Below, in pieces: positions 51,973 to 60,633 of a stretch of 64,000 bases of DNA. Origin of the DNA: Streptomyces aquilus. GTDB taxonomy: Bacteria > Actinomycetota > Actinomycetes > Streptomycetales > Streptomycetaceae. The notes beneath the pieces were generated by a model. It saw nothing but the letters and a program-made list of their open reading frames with translations, was not told the origin of the DNA and ran no database searches. The position numbers and the translations under genes are program-made. The stretch lies in contig NZ_CP034463.1 in NCBI RefSeq assembly GCF_003955715.1, positions 9,300,001 to 9,364,000 of the forward strand, given 5' to 3'. The first letter of the stretch is position 1; every line of letters starts with the position of its first letter.

Positions 51973-53010
51973 ATGACGACGCAGTACGCCGCCGAAGTCG
52001 TCCACCGATCGGTGCACGCGCCGGGAGGCCGCATCCACCTGGTGGAGCAGGGAACCGGGCCGCTGGTGCTGCTCGTTCATGGCTTCCCGGAATCCTGGTA
52101 CTCCTGGCGCCATCAGCTGCCCGCGCTCGCGGCGGCGGGGTACCGGGCGGTCGCCGTCGACGTCCGCGGTTACGGGCGCTCGGCCAAGCCCGCCGCCGTG
52201 GACGCGTACCGGATGCTCGACCTGGTGGAGGACAACGCCGCGGTGGTGCACGCCCTGGGCGAGAAGTCGGCGGTGGTCGTCGGGCATGACTGGGGCGCGG
52301 CCGTCGCCGCGAACTCCGCCCTGCTCAGGCCGGACGTCTTCCGGGCGGTGGGGCTGCTCAGCGTCCCGTACGCCCCGCGCGGCGGGCCCCGCCCCAGCGA
52401 CCTCTTCGCCCGGATGGGCGGAGCGGAAGAGCCCGGCGGGGAAGGGGAGTTCGGCGGAGAAGGGGAGTCCGGCGGGGGAGAGGAGTTCTACGTCTCCTAC
52501 TTCCAGGAGCCAGGTCGCGCCGAGGCCGAGATCGAACCCGATGTACGGGGCTGGCTCGCGGGCTTCTACGCGGCACTGTCCGCCGACACCATGCCCCCAC
52601 CCGGCGCTCCCGATCCGCACTTCGTCAGCAAGGGCGGGACACTGCGCGACCGGTTCCCGCGCGGCCCGCTGCCCGGGTGGCTGGGGGAGCGGGAACTCGA
52701 CTTCTACGCCGGGGAGTTCGAGCGCACGGGCCTGACCGGCGCGCTCAACCGTTACCGGAACATGGACCGCGACTGGGAGGATCTCGCCGCCTTCGACGGT
52801 GCCCCGATCACCCAGCCGTCCCTGTTCATCGGCGGCAGCCTGGACGCGTCCACGACCTGGCTGGCCGGCGCGATCGACGCCTACCCCGTCACGCTTCCCG
52901 GGCTGATCTCGTCCCACGTCCTCGACGGCTGCGGTCACTGGATCCAGCAGGAACGCCCCGCCGAGGTCAATCGGATCCTCACCGACTGGCTGGCGGCTCT
53001 GCCTGGTTGA
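51973..53010 (+). CDS. Epoxide hydrolase-like alpha/beta hydrolase
   Basis: A 345-residue cytoplasmic alpha/beta hydrolase. The HGFPESWYSWRHQ oxyanion region (about residues 36-48), nucleophile-Asp motif GHDWGAAVA (about 98-106) and catalytic His in DGCGHWIQQER (near the C-terminus) match epoxide hydrolases. A Gly/Glu insert of three 6-residue repeats (about 155-172) sits where the cap domain begins. ATG 51973 has GGAGGAG upstream. No neighbour indicates a substrate. Confidence 0.9.
   Translation: MTTQYAAEVVHRSVHAPGGRIHLVEQGTGPLVLLVHGFPESWYSWRHQLPALAAAGYRAVAVDVRGYGRSAKPAAVDAYRMLDLVEDNAAVVHALGEKSAVVVGHDWGAAVAANSALLRPDVFRAVGLLSVPYAPRGGPRPSDLFARMGGAEEPGGEGEFGGEGESGGGEEFYVSYFQEPGRAEAEIEPDVRGWLAGFYAALSADTMPPPGAPDPHFVSKGGTLRDRFPRGPLPGWLGERELDFYAGEFERTGLTGALNRYRNMDRDWEDLAAFDGAPITQPSLFIGGSLDASTTWLAGAIDAYPVTLPGLISSHVLDGCGHWIQQERPAEVNRILTDWLAALPG
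52435..52488 (+). repeat. 18-bp tandem repeat in the epoxide hydrolase gene
   Basis: Three 18-bp units (52435-52452, 52453-52470, 52471-52488) encoding Gly-Gly-Glu-Gly-Glu-type hexapeptides. Length can probably vary by slippage without frameshift. Confidence 0.85.
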
Positions 53011-53113
53011 GGCCGGGGCCGACGAGGCCGAAGAGAGGAGGTCCGGCGCCTGTGACAGTATCGGCGCAGGGCGCGAGGCCGCCTGCTGAGGTTGAGGGCA
53101 GAGGACGAGTGAC

Positions 53114-54133
53114 ATGGACCGGCCGCCAGGCATGATGGACGTGGCCCGGGAGGCCGGCGTCTCGCACATCACCGTCTCCCGTGTCATCAACGGCCATCCG
53201 TCGGTCCGCCCGGAGACCCGGACCCGGGTCGAGGCGGCGATCGAGAAGCTGGGATACCGCCGCAACAGTGTCGCCAGGGCCCTCAAGAGCCGCCGTTCCT
53301 CGACGATCGGTGTCGTGATCGTGGGCTCCGACCTGTTCGAACTGCCGCGCATCCTCCTCGGCGTGGAGACGGCCGCCAAGGAGGCCGGCTACTGGGTGAG
53401 CCTGGCCAGCCGGCAGGGCGAGAGCACCACCGGTGACCTCGTGGAGACGCTTCAGCGGCTCACCGACCAGTCGGTCGAGGCGATCGCGGTCGTCGCCGAC
53501 CGTCCGGTCGCCGTCGAGGCCCTCACCCGCCTCGCCATCGGCGTGCCGGTCGCGGTGGTGATGTCCGGCAACGTCCCCAGCCCCGATCTGAGCTTCGTCG
53601 AGGTCGACCAGGAACTCGGCGCCCGTCTCGCCGTCCGTCACCTCCTCGACCTCGGACACGGCGACATCGCCCACCTCACGGGCGCGCTGCGCACCTTCGA
53701 CGCCCGGGCCCGCGTCGAGGGCTGGCAGTCGGAACTCGCCGCCGCGGGAGCCGAAGGGGCGCTGCTGGAGGGCGACTTCAGCGCGGAGAGCGGGTTCCGT
53801 CTCGCCCACGAACTCTGTACCGCCGGCGCCGCCCTGCCCACCGCGGTCTTCGCCGGGAACGACCAGATGGCGATGGGGGCCCTGGCCGCGTTCGCCGAGC
53901 GGGGCGTGCGGGTGCCGCAGGACGTGTCGGTCGTCGGCTTCGACGACATGAAGGGCGCCGGATACCTGGTCCCGGCCCTGACCACGGTCCGGCAGGACTT
54001 CGCCCACCTCGGCCGCAACGCCATCGAAGTGCTGGTGCGGATGCTGGGCGGGGAGCCCGCGGAACGCCACAGGATCGCCCCGGACCTCGTCGTACGGCAC
54101 AGCACCGCGGCTCCCCGCACGGCCCGCCCCTGA
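53114..54133 (+). CDS. LacI family repressor of the beta-glucosidase
   Basis: A 339-residue LacI-type repressor. HTH and hinge at residues about 5-60 (MMDVAREAGVSHITVSRVINGHPSVRPETR, hinge ARALKSRRSST). The sugar-binding domain spans about 65-330. ATG 53114 is used; the nearest A/G-rich stretch (GAGGACGAG) lies about 5-13 bases upstream. It lies 110 bases before a GH1 gene, and a perfect 14-bp palindrome that ends 41 bases before that gene is the likely operator. Ligand presumably a beta-glucoside or cellobiose. Confidence 0.92.
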   Translation: MDRPPGMMDVAREAGVSHITVSRVINGHPSVRPETRTRVEAAIEKLGYRRNSVARALKSRRSSTIGVVIVGSDLFELPRILLGVETAAKEAGYWVSLASRQGESTTGDLVETLQRLTDQSVEAIAVVADRPVAVEALTRLAIGVPVAVVMSGNVPSPDLSFVEVDQELGARLAVRHLLDLGHGDIAHLTGALRTFDARARVEGWQSELAAAGAEGALLEGDFSAESGFRLAHELCTAGAALPTAVFAGNDQMAMGALAAFAERGVRVPQDVSVVGFDDMKGAGYLVPALTTVRQDFAHLGRNAIEVLVRMLGGEPAERHRIAPDLVVRHSTAAPRTARP

Positions 54134-54188
54134 CCGCGACGGTGCGGGGCGGGAAGTGAGGTTCGTCGGGGTGCAGACCTGGGCAGCT

Positions 54189-54202
54189 TGTTAACGTTAA
54201 CA
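54189..54202. promoter_or_regulatory. LacI-type operator before the beta-glucosidase gene
   Basis: TGTTAACGTTAACA, a perfect 14-bp palindrome with the A/T-rich centre expected for LacI-family sites, between the repressor and the GH1 gene. Confidence 0.85.
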
Positions 54203-54243
54203 TCGCGTTGGTTCCCGGCCGACTCCAGCAGAGAGAAACCCGC

Positions 54244-55686
54244 ATGACGACAGCTCAGCAGCCGCCTCTGTCCTTCCCCGCGCACTTCCTCCTCGGCTCC
54301 GCGACCGCCGCCTACCAGATCGAGGGCGCCGCCGACGAGGACGGGCGCGGTCCCTCGATCTGGGACACCTTCTCCCACACCCCGGGCAAGACCTGGAACG
54401 GCGACACCGGTGACATCGCCGCCGACCACTACCACCGCCTCGAAGCCGACCTCGACCTCATGGCGTCGCTGGGCCTGCGCGCCTACCGCTTCTCCATCGC
54501 CTGGCCGCGCATACAGCCCACGGGCCGCGGCCCGGCCAACCCCAAGGGCCTGGACTTCTACAGCCGGCTGGTCGAGGGTCTGCTCGCCCGGGACATCGCC
54601 CCGGTCGCGACGCTCTACCACTGGGACCTGCCGCAGGCGCTGGAGGACGAGGGCGGCTGGACGAACCGCGCCACCGCCCACGCCTTCGCCGACTACGCCC
54701 GCATCGTCGGCGAAGCCCTCGGCGACCGCGTCGCGATCTGGACGACCCTCAACGAACCCTGGTGCTCCGCCTACCTCGGCTACGGCTCCGGCGCGCACGC
54801 CCCCGGCCGCACCGACGGCGCCGCGGCACTGACCGCGGTGCACCACCTCAACCTCGCCCACGGCCTCGCGGTCGAGCAGCTGAGGGCGGTCACCACCAAC
54901 GACCCGCAGTACTCCATCACCCTCAACTTCCATGTGCTGCGCGGCAAGGGAGAGGGCGCGGAGGAGGCCGTACGACGGATCGACGCCCTCGCCAACCGGG
55001 CCTTCACCGAGCCCCTGCTGCGCGGCCGCTACCCGCAGGACCTCATCGAGGACACCGCGGGCATCACCGACTGGGCGTTCGTCGAGGACGGCGATCTGGC
55101 CCGGATCCACCAGCCCCTGGACCTGCTCGGCGTCAACTACTACGCCACCACCACGGTCGGCCTCTGGGACGGCGGAGCGCCTCGCCAGAACAACGACGGC
55201 CACAAGGACGTGGGCGGCTCGCCCTGGCCCGGCTCACCCCAGGTCGAGTTCCACGCGACGGACGGCCCGCACACCGCCATGGGCTGGAACATCGACCCCG
55301 ATGGCCTGGAGGAACTCCTCCTGGACCTGCACGCCCAGTTCCCCGGGCAGCCGCTGGTCATCACCGAGAACGGAGCGGCCTTCGAGGACCAGGTCACCGT
55401 CGGCCCCGACGGCAGTCACGCCGTGCACGACCCCGAGCGCGTGGACTACATCCACCGCCACCTCGCCGCCGCCCAGCGGGCCCTTGCCGCCGGCGTGGAC
55501 CTGCGGGGGTACTTCGTGTGGTCGCTGATGGACAACTTCGAGTGGGGCTACGGCTACTCCAAGCGCTTCGGCATCGTCCACGTCGACTACGAGACCCAGC
55601 GCCGCACGCTCAAGGACAGCGCGCTGTGGTACCGGGACGTGGTGCGGGAGCACAGCGGAGCAGTGGACGCCTCGCTCACGCTCTGA
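54244..55686 (+). CDS. GH1 beta-glucosidase
   Basis: A 480-residue cytoplasmic GH1 retaining glycosidase. Acid/base E171 in LNEPW and nucleophile E375 in ITENG. The N-terminal [14 protein letters not shown] is the family signature, and WSLMDNFEW lies near the end. No signal peptide, so it acts on imported disaccharides. Preceded by its LacI repressor and operator, and closed by a terminator. Substrate range likely cello-oligosaccharides or aryl glucosides. Confidence 0.95.
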   Translation: MTTAQQPPLSFPAHFLLGSATAAYQIEGAADEDGRGPSIWDTFSHTPGKTWNGDTGDIAADHYHRLEADLDLMASLGLRAYRFSIAWPRIQPTGRGPANPKGLDFYSRLVEGLLARDIAPVATLYHWDLPQALEDEGGWTNRATAHAFADYARIVGEALGDRVAIWTTLNEPWCSAYLGYGSGAHAPGRTDGAAALTAVHHLNLAHGLAVEQLRAVTTNDPQYSITLNFHVLRGKGEGAEEAVRRIDALANRAFTEPLLRGRYPQDLIEDTAGITDWAFVEDGDLARIHQPLDLLGVNYYATTTVGLWDGGAPRQNNDGHKDVGGSPWPGSPQVEFHATDGPHTAMGWNIDPDGLEELLLDLHAQFPGQPLVITENGAAFEDQVTVGPDGSHAVHDPERVDYIHRHLAAAQRALAAGVDLRGYFVWSLMDNFEWGYGYSKRFGIVHVDYETQRRTLKDSALWYRDVVREHSGAVDASLTL

Positions 55687-55710
55687 CGTGGTTGATGCGT
55701 CCGCTGTCGA

Positions 55711-55737
55711 CACGTCCGGCTGCAGCCGCCGGACGTG
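55711..55737. terminator. Bidirectional terminator between GH1 and CMD genes
   Basis: Perfect 10-bp arms CACGTCCGGC (55711-55720) and GCCGGACGTG (55728-55737) with a 7-base loop, between convergent genes. Confidence 0.8.
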
Positions 55738-55753
55738 CGCGGTCGACGGCTCG

Positions 55754-56257
55754 TCAGTTCACGGTGGCGGCGGCCCGGCGCGGTGCCGTCACCGGGTGCT
55801 TGCTCATGATGGAGACGCGGTTGAACGCGCCGATGGTGACGGCCACCCAGATCACGGCGGAGATCTGGTCCTCGGTGAGGACGTGACGGGCGAGACCGTA
55901 GGCGGCCTCCTGGGCGGCGGAGTCGTTCGCGCGGGTCGTCGCCTCCGCGAGCTCCAGTGCCGCACGCTCCACGGGGGTGAACACGTCGGCGTCCCGCCAG
56001 GCCGCCAGCACGCCCAGCCGCTGCGGCGACTCACCCGCGCGCAGGGCCTTCCGGGTGTGCAGGTCGAGGCAGTAGGCGCAGCCGTTCACCTGGGACACGC
56101 GCAGGTTGATCAGCTCGACGGTCGTCCGGTCGAGTCCCGCCTCGGCGGCCGTCGCGCTCACCGCCTCCGAGGTCTTCACCAGAGCCTGGAAGGCCTGCGG
56201 GCTCTGCTTGTCGATGAAGATCCTGCGCGGTGCGGATCCGTTGCTGTGCTCACTCAC
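55754..56257 (-). CDS. Carboxymuconolactone decarboxylase/AhpD family protein
   Basis: A 167-residue AhpD-like protein with the redox motif N-G-C-A-Y-C-L-D-L-H (CxxC and downstream His, about residues 59-68), found in alkylhydroperoxidase and related enzymes. GTG 56257 has GGGAGG upstream and overlaps the preceding dipeptidase gene by 8 bases. Part of the catabolic cluster; may protect against or process a reactive intermediate. Confidence 0.85.
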   Translation of the reverse strand: MSEHSNGSAPRRIFIDKQSPQAFQALVKTSEAVSATAAEAGLDRTTVELINLRVSQVNGCAYCLDLHTRKALRAGESPQRLGVLAAWRDADVFTPVERAALELAEATTRANDSAAQEAAYGLARHVLTEDQISAVIWVAVTIGAFNRVSIMSKHPVTAPRRAAATVN

Positions 56258-57380
56258 TGCGCGCCTCCCAGGGCAGGCCGGTCTGTGCGTCGGGCGTGCC
56301 GCGGCCGGCGTCGGAGTCCCGCCACACCCGTTCCGCGTACGCGACGAAGTTGCGTCCCATGACCTTCTCGACCCGTGCCGTGGACCAGCCGCGCCGCTCC
56401 AGCAGCCGGATCAGCTCACGGAACTGCTCGACGCCGCGCAGGTCGACCACGAAGGGGAAGGTGTCCGCGCGCTCCCCGGCCGCCGACACCCCGGCCTCCT
56501 GGCGGCGCGCCACATGCTCGGCGAGCCGCGCCCGGTAGGCGTCGAGGTCGTCGATGGCGGTGACCGGTCCGTCGGTGCCGATGCCGACGTGGTCCTCTCC
56601 GCACACGTTCACGGCGTGCACGAGGTGCTCGACCACGTCCGCCGCGCTCGCGTGGCCGCCGGGGTTGAGGAACGGCATGAAGTAGATGCCGACGAAACCG
56701 CCCCGGGAGGCCACCAGGCGCAGTTCCTCGTCGGTCTTGTTGCGCGGCAGATCGGTCAGCGCCCGGCACCCCGTGTGGTTGATCGACACCGGCACGGAGG
56801 AGTGCTTGGCGGCGTCGAGACACGTCCGCTCGCCGCTGTGCGAGAGGTCGACCATCAGATGCCGGTCGTTGAGCGCGTCGACCACCTCGCGCCCGAAGGC
56901 GGTCAGCGGGGTGTCGGCGGGCGCCATCGACCCGCCGCCGAGCTGGTTGGCCTGGTTGTACGTCAACTGCACCACACGGACGCCGCGTTCGGCGAAGACG
57001 GCGACCCGGCCGGCGTCGTCCCCGACGGCCTCCGCGTTCTGGAAGCCGTAGATGACACCGATCCGCCCGTCGCGGTGCGCGGTGTGGATGTCGGCGACGC
57101 TGGTGACCTTCAGCAGGTCCTCGGGATGCCGGGCGACGACGCCGTCCCACACGTCGATCTCGTGCAGGGTGTGCTCGTACGGCGGCAGGTCGCCCATCAC
57201 ATAGCCGAGGGTGATGTTGACGGCGGTCAGGCCGGAGGCATGCGCCTCGGCCAACGTGCGGGCGTCGACGGTGAGTTGCTCGCCGCTCGCGTTGAGGTCG
57301 CCCGCGGCGGCCAGCGACTGCGGGGCGTTGGGATTGTCGAGCTGGCCGAGCGCGTTGATGATCATCGGCGTGCCGGTCAA
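56250..57380 (-). CDS. Renal dipeptidase-like (M19) protein
   Basis: A 376-residue member of the membrane dipeptidase family. Conserved segments are YGFQNAEAVG (bridging Glu), VDLSHSG and SINHTGCRALTDLPRNKTDEEL (zinc His residues) and HVGIGTDGPVTAIDDLD. The usual N-terminal H-x-D metal pair is not found; the protein begins MIINALGQLD instead. It may bind a single metal or use other ligands. Start is a TTG at 57380 with GGGGAG 5 bases upstream, overlapping the stop of the amidohydrolase gene (TTGA). Probably acts on a dipeptide-like or D-amino acid substrate. Confidence 0.85.
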   Translation of the reverse strand: MTGTPMIINALGQLDNPNAPQSLAAAGDLNASGEQLTVDARTLAEAHASGLTAVNITLGYVMGDLPPYEHTLHEIDVWDGVVARHPEDLLKVTSVADIHTAHRDGRIGVIYGFQNAEAVGDDAGRVAVFAERGVRVVQLTYNQANQLGGGSMAPADTPLTAFGREVVDALNDRHLMVDLSHSGERTCLDAAKHSSVPVSINHTGCRALTDLPRNKTDEELRLVASRGGFVGIYFMPFLNPGGHASAADVVEHLVHAVNVCGEDHVGIGTDGPVTAIDDLDAYRARLAEHVARRQEAGVSAAGERADTFPFVVDLRGVEQFRELIRLLERRGWSTARVEKVMGRNFVAYAERVWRDSDAGRGTPDAQTGLPWEARSE

Positions 57381-58708
57381 CGGTTCTCCCCGGGTCGGTC
57401 GGTGGTGTGGGCGGCGCGCGGGAAGCGCCGGCCCCGCTTCACGGTCAGGGTGATGGTGCGCAGGTGGTCGATGTCGGCCAGCGGGTCGCGCGCGAAGACC
57501 GCGAGGTCGGCGAGCTTGCCCGGTTCCACACTGCCGGTGAGGTGTCCGGCGCCGGCGCTGCGGGCGCCCACGAGGGTCGCCGAACGCAGCACGTCCGCCG
57601 CCGGGAGGCCGCATCGCCGTACCAGAAAGGCGAGTTCCTCGTACAAGGCGGGGAACGGCTCCTCGGGTGGCGTCTCGTAGTCGGTCCCGGTGGCCAGCTC
57701 GACTCCCGCGCGGTGCGCCTGCCGCGTCAGGGCGATCGCCAACTCCGTGTTGCGGGCGGCGCGTTCGGCCGCCTCCGGGTCGTCGGTCGCGAACTCGTGG
57801 GAGGTGTACAGCCCGGCGGTCGCGTCCAGCACGACGCCCTGCTCGCGCATCCGGGCGAAGAGCTTCTCCAGTCGCTCGTCCTCGCCGGTGACCAGGCTCG
57901 CGTGGTCGACGGGCGGCTTGTCCTTGTACGACGTCAGCGGCCCGGTCGCCGCCTCGTGGGCGACCAGGGTGACATGCGAGACGCTGTCCACACCGGCCGC
58001 GACGACGTCGCCCGGCGACGCGGGGAACACGGCGGCGTGCGCCCACACCGGGACGCCCTGCCGGTGCGCCTCGGCGGTGATGGCGGCGACGAGGGAGGCG
58101 TCGAGGTCGGCGTACACCTTGATGGCGGCCGCGGAGGTGCCGCGGGCCAGGGCGACGGCCAGCGGCAGGTCGCTCGCGTCGGTGACGGCCTGCATCCAGG
58201 GGACCTCACCGGCCACCGCGCCCTGGCTGACCTGGTGCGTGCGGGGGTCGTCGAAGAAGCCGGGGCCGGCCATGAGCGCCGCGTAGTGGATGTCGGGTGC
58301 GGGGATCTCCCCGACCCGTGCCGCCCGGGCGAGGTCGCCGATCTGCCGCAGGTCGTCGGCCATGTCCCGTACGGAGGTGACCCCGCTGTGCACCAGACGG
58401 CGCAGGACGGCCTCGGCGGCCGGACGGTCGGGCGGAGTGGCGAGGTGCTGGTGCGCGTCGACGAGCCCGGGAGTGACGAACTGCCCCGTCAGGTCGACGA
58501 CTTCGGCCCCTTCGACGACCGCCGCGGGGTCGGTGTCGTCCACGACGGCCCGGATCACGGAGCCGTCGACCACGATCGACGTGCCCGGCCGGGGCGGGCT
58601 GCCGGTCCCGTCGAACAGGGTGGCGCCCCGGTAGACGACGACCGCGCCCGTCTCAGGCGGTGCGAACGGCGTCGCCGCCCCGGCTCTGTCGCTCGTCAAG
58701 CTCACCAC
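57377..58708 (-). CDS. Amidohydrolase (imidazolonepropionase-like group)
   Basis: A 443-residue metal-dependent amidohydrolase. Metal motif PGLVDAHQHL (about residues 79-88), lysine segment AIKVYAD (about 198-204), AHAAV His, and catalytic Asp in ATGTDYETP. Ends with VEPGKLADLAVF, the family C-terminal beta-sandwich. It cleaves cyclic amides or dipeptide-like bonds; substrate unknown. First gene of the leftward operon; start may be GTG 58708 or TTG 58699, the latter better placed behind GAGGGAG. Divergent from IclR. Confidence 0.88.
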   Translation of the reverse strand: MVSLTSDRAGAATPFAPPETGAVVVYRGATLFDGTGSPPRPGTSIVVDGSVIRAVVDDTDPAAVVEGAEVVDLTGQFVTPGLVDAHQHLATPPDRPAAEAVLRRLVHSGVTSVRDMADDLRQIGDLARAARVGEIPAPDIHYAALMAGPGFFDDPRTHQVSQGAVAGEVPWMQAVTDASDLPLAVALARGTSAAAIKVYADLDASLVAAITAEAHRQGVPVWAHAAVFPASPGDVVAAGVDSVSHVTLVAHEAATGPLTSYKDKPPVDHASLVTGEDERLEKLFARMREQGVVLDATAGLYTSHEFATDDPEAAERAARNTELAIALTRQAHRAGVELATGTDYETPPEEPFPALYEELAFLVRRCGLPAADVLRSATLVGARSAGAGHLTGSVEPGKLADLAVFARDPLADIDHLRTITLTVKRGRRFPRAAHTTDRPGENR

Positions 58709-58844
58709 TCCCTCGGTAGGCGACGTGTTGCGCTGTAGGTAACAACGCTCTCGGTCGACGAAACAACCGGTACCCTACCCCCGGACCCCGGCGAGCGACA
58801 TGCCCCACCGGGAGACTCCGCACGCAGCTGTCGGAAGGGTTTCG

Positions 58845-59633
58845 ATGCCACGAGCGCCACACGTGCCTGAAGCGCCACACGCGCCGCGTACGGCCGTCGA
58901 CAAAGCGTTGGATTTGATCGAGGCCGTCGGCCGGGCGCCCCGGCCGCCCCGGCTCACCGAGCTCGCGGACGAGGTGGGGCTGCATCGGGCGACCGCCTAC
59001 CGGATCCTCGTGGACCTGGTCCGGCGTGGCTGGGTCCTGCGCGCCGACGACCGCTATCTGCCCGGCACGGCCGTGCTCCTGCTCTCGGCCCGGGCCGCCC
59101 ACAACTCCCTGACCTCGGTGGCCCGTCCGGTGCTGGAGAAGCTCTCCGCGCAGACCGGGCTGATGGCCAACCTCCAGGTCCTGGAGAGCGACGGCTCACG
59201 CGTCGTGGACGTCGTCCGACCCGACCGGCTCGCCATGATCAGCACCCTGCTCGGTGACCGGCTGCCCGCCCACCGCTTCGCCGGGCCGCTCGCCCTGGTC
59301 GCCGCGCTCGCCCCCGAGGCGCGCGGCCCCTATCTCGACGCGGCCCGCGCACAGGGGCACGCCCTCGACGGAGACGCCGGCCTGCTGGCCGACATCGCCC
59401 GCGCCGAGGCCGCGGGCCACGCCGTCGAACACGGGCGCAACGACCAGTTCGTGGCGTCCGTCAGCCGAGCGGTCGTACCCGTCCCCGGGGCGCCCGTCTG
59501 CGCGATCACCCTCGTCGGGCCCGCCGCCGAGATCGACGAGGAACACCTGCCGACGCTGGGCGCCGCCCTCGCCTCGGCTGTCGACACGCTGACCGGTCTG
59601 TTGTGCCGGGTGGGTGGGGAGGTAGGCGTATGA
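58845..59633 (+). CDS. IclR family regulator of the catabolic cluster
   Basis: A 262-residue IclR regulator. The HTH is about 35-60 (LADEVGLHRATAYRILVDLVRRG). The effector domain is about 90-255. ATG 58845 has GGAAGG 6 bases upstream. Divergent from the amidohydrolase and overlapping the next gene by ATGA, it is likely a local regulator. AACAAC is repeated at 58741 and 58764 in the intergenic region and may be its site. Confidence 0.9.
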   Translation: MPRAPHVPEAPHAPRTAVDKALDLIEAVGRAPRPPRLTELADEVGLHRATAYRILVDLVRRGWVLRADDRYLPGTAVLLLSARAAHNSLTSVARPVLEKLSAQTGLMANLQVLESDGSRVVDVVRPDRLAMISTLLGDRLPAHRFAGPLALVAALAPEARGPYLDAARAQGHALDGDAGLLADIARAEAAGHAVEHGRNDQFVASVSRAVVPVPGAPVCAITLVGPAAEIDEEHLPTLGAALASAVDTLTGLLCRVGGEVGV

Positions 59634-60559
59634 CCGAGCTGATCGTGCTCGACGAAGCCGCCACGCTGGCCGCCCTCGACCCGCACCGTCTCATGGCCGC
59701 CGTCGCCGACGCGCTGGTCGCCGTGGCGCAGGATCGGGCTTCGGCGCCGCCGCGGTCCGCCGCCTTCACCCCGCACGGGCTGCTGGGCGCGATGCCGGGA
59801 TACGTCCCCGGGCAGGGCCTCGCCGCGAAACTGGTGACGGTGTTCGCCGACCCCGGGCACCCCGGCCGCAGCACCCACCGCGGCATCGTCGCCCTCTTCG
59901 CCCCGGAGGACGGCCGCCCCCTGGCCGTCCTGGACGCCGAGCCCATCACCGCCTGGCGCACCGCGGCGTCCGCCACCCACAGCGCCCTGGCCCTGGCCCG
60001 CCCCGGTCCCGTCGTGGTCGTCGGCACCGGCGTGCAGGCCCGCGCGCAGGTCGGCCTGCTGGCCGTGCTCCGGCCCGACGAGCCCGTCACCGTGGTCGGC
60101 CGCGACCCCGAGGCTGCTCGCGCGACGGCGGCCCTGCACCCCGCGGGCCGCGCGGCCGACGGCATCGAGAAGGCCGTACGGCAGGCCGCCACGGTCTACT
60201 GCTGCACCGGAGCGACCGCCCCAGTCCTACGACGTGCATGGCTGGCCCCTGGCACCCATGTGAGCTCGGTCGGTGGCTCCCAAGGCCACGAGTTGGACGC
60301 CGCCACCGTCCAGGACGCGACGCTCTACGCCGAGTGGCCAGGAGCGGCCGCCACGTCACCGCCCTCCGGCGCCCACGAACTGCAAGGACTCCCGCCGGAC
60401 CGGACCGTCACCCTCCTGGGCGCGGTCCTCGACGGCTCGGCTCCCGGCCGGCGCACACCGGACGAACTCACCGTGTACAAGTCCACCGGACACGCGGTCC
60501 TGGACGTGGCGGCCGCGTATGTCGTGCACAGCGCGGTGACGGGACGGGCGGTCGGGTAG
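59630..60559 (+). CDS. Ornithine cyclodeaminase/mu-crystallin family protein
   Basis: A 309-residue NAD(P)-binding protein of the ornithine cyclodeaminase/alanine dehydrogenase family. GLAAKLVTVF (substrate site), Rossmann motif VVVGTGVQARAQ (about residues 124-135), and SVGGSQGHELD. Often acts on ornithine, alanine or imino acids. ATG overlaps the regulator stop. With dipeptidase and amidohydrolase it suggests breakdown of an amino-acid derivative. Confidence 0.88.
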   Translation: MTELIVLDEAATLAALDPHRLMAAVADALVAVAQDRASAPPRSAAFTPHGLLGAMPGYVPGQGLAAKLVTVFADPGHPGRSTHRGIVALFAPEDGRPLAVLDAEPITAWRTAASATHSALALARPGPVVVVGTGVQARAQVGLLAVLRPDEPVTVVGRDPEAARATAALHPAGRAADGIEKAVRQAATVYCCTGATAPVLRRAWLAPGTHVSSVGGSQGHELDAATVQDATLYAEWPGAAATSPPSGAHELQGLPPDRTVTLLGAVLDGSAPGRRTPDELTVYKSTGHAVLDVAAAYVVHSAVTGRAVG

Positions 60560-60633
60560 CTGCTGCCGTCCGAAACCATGCCCTGTCTCCGAGGCACACA
60601 CCGCCGTAGCCTTCCCCGAGCGGCCGCACGCGG

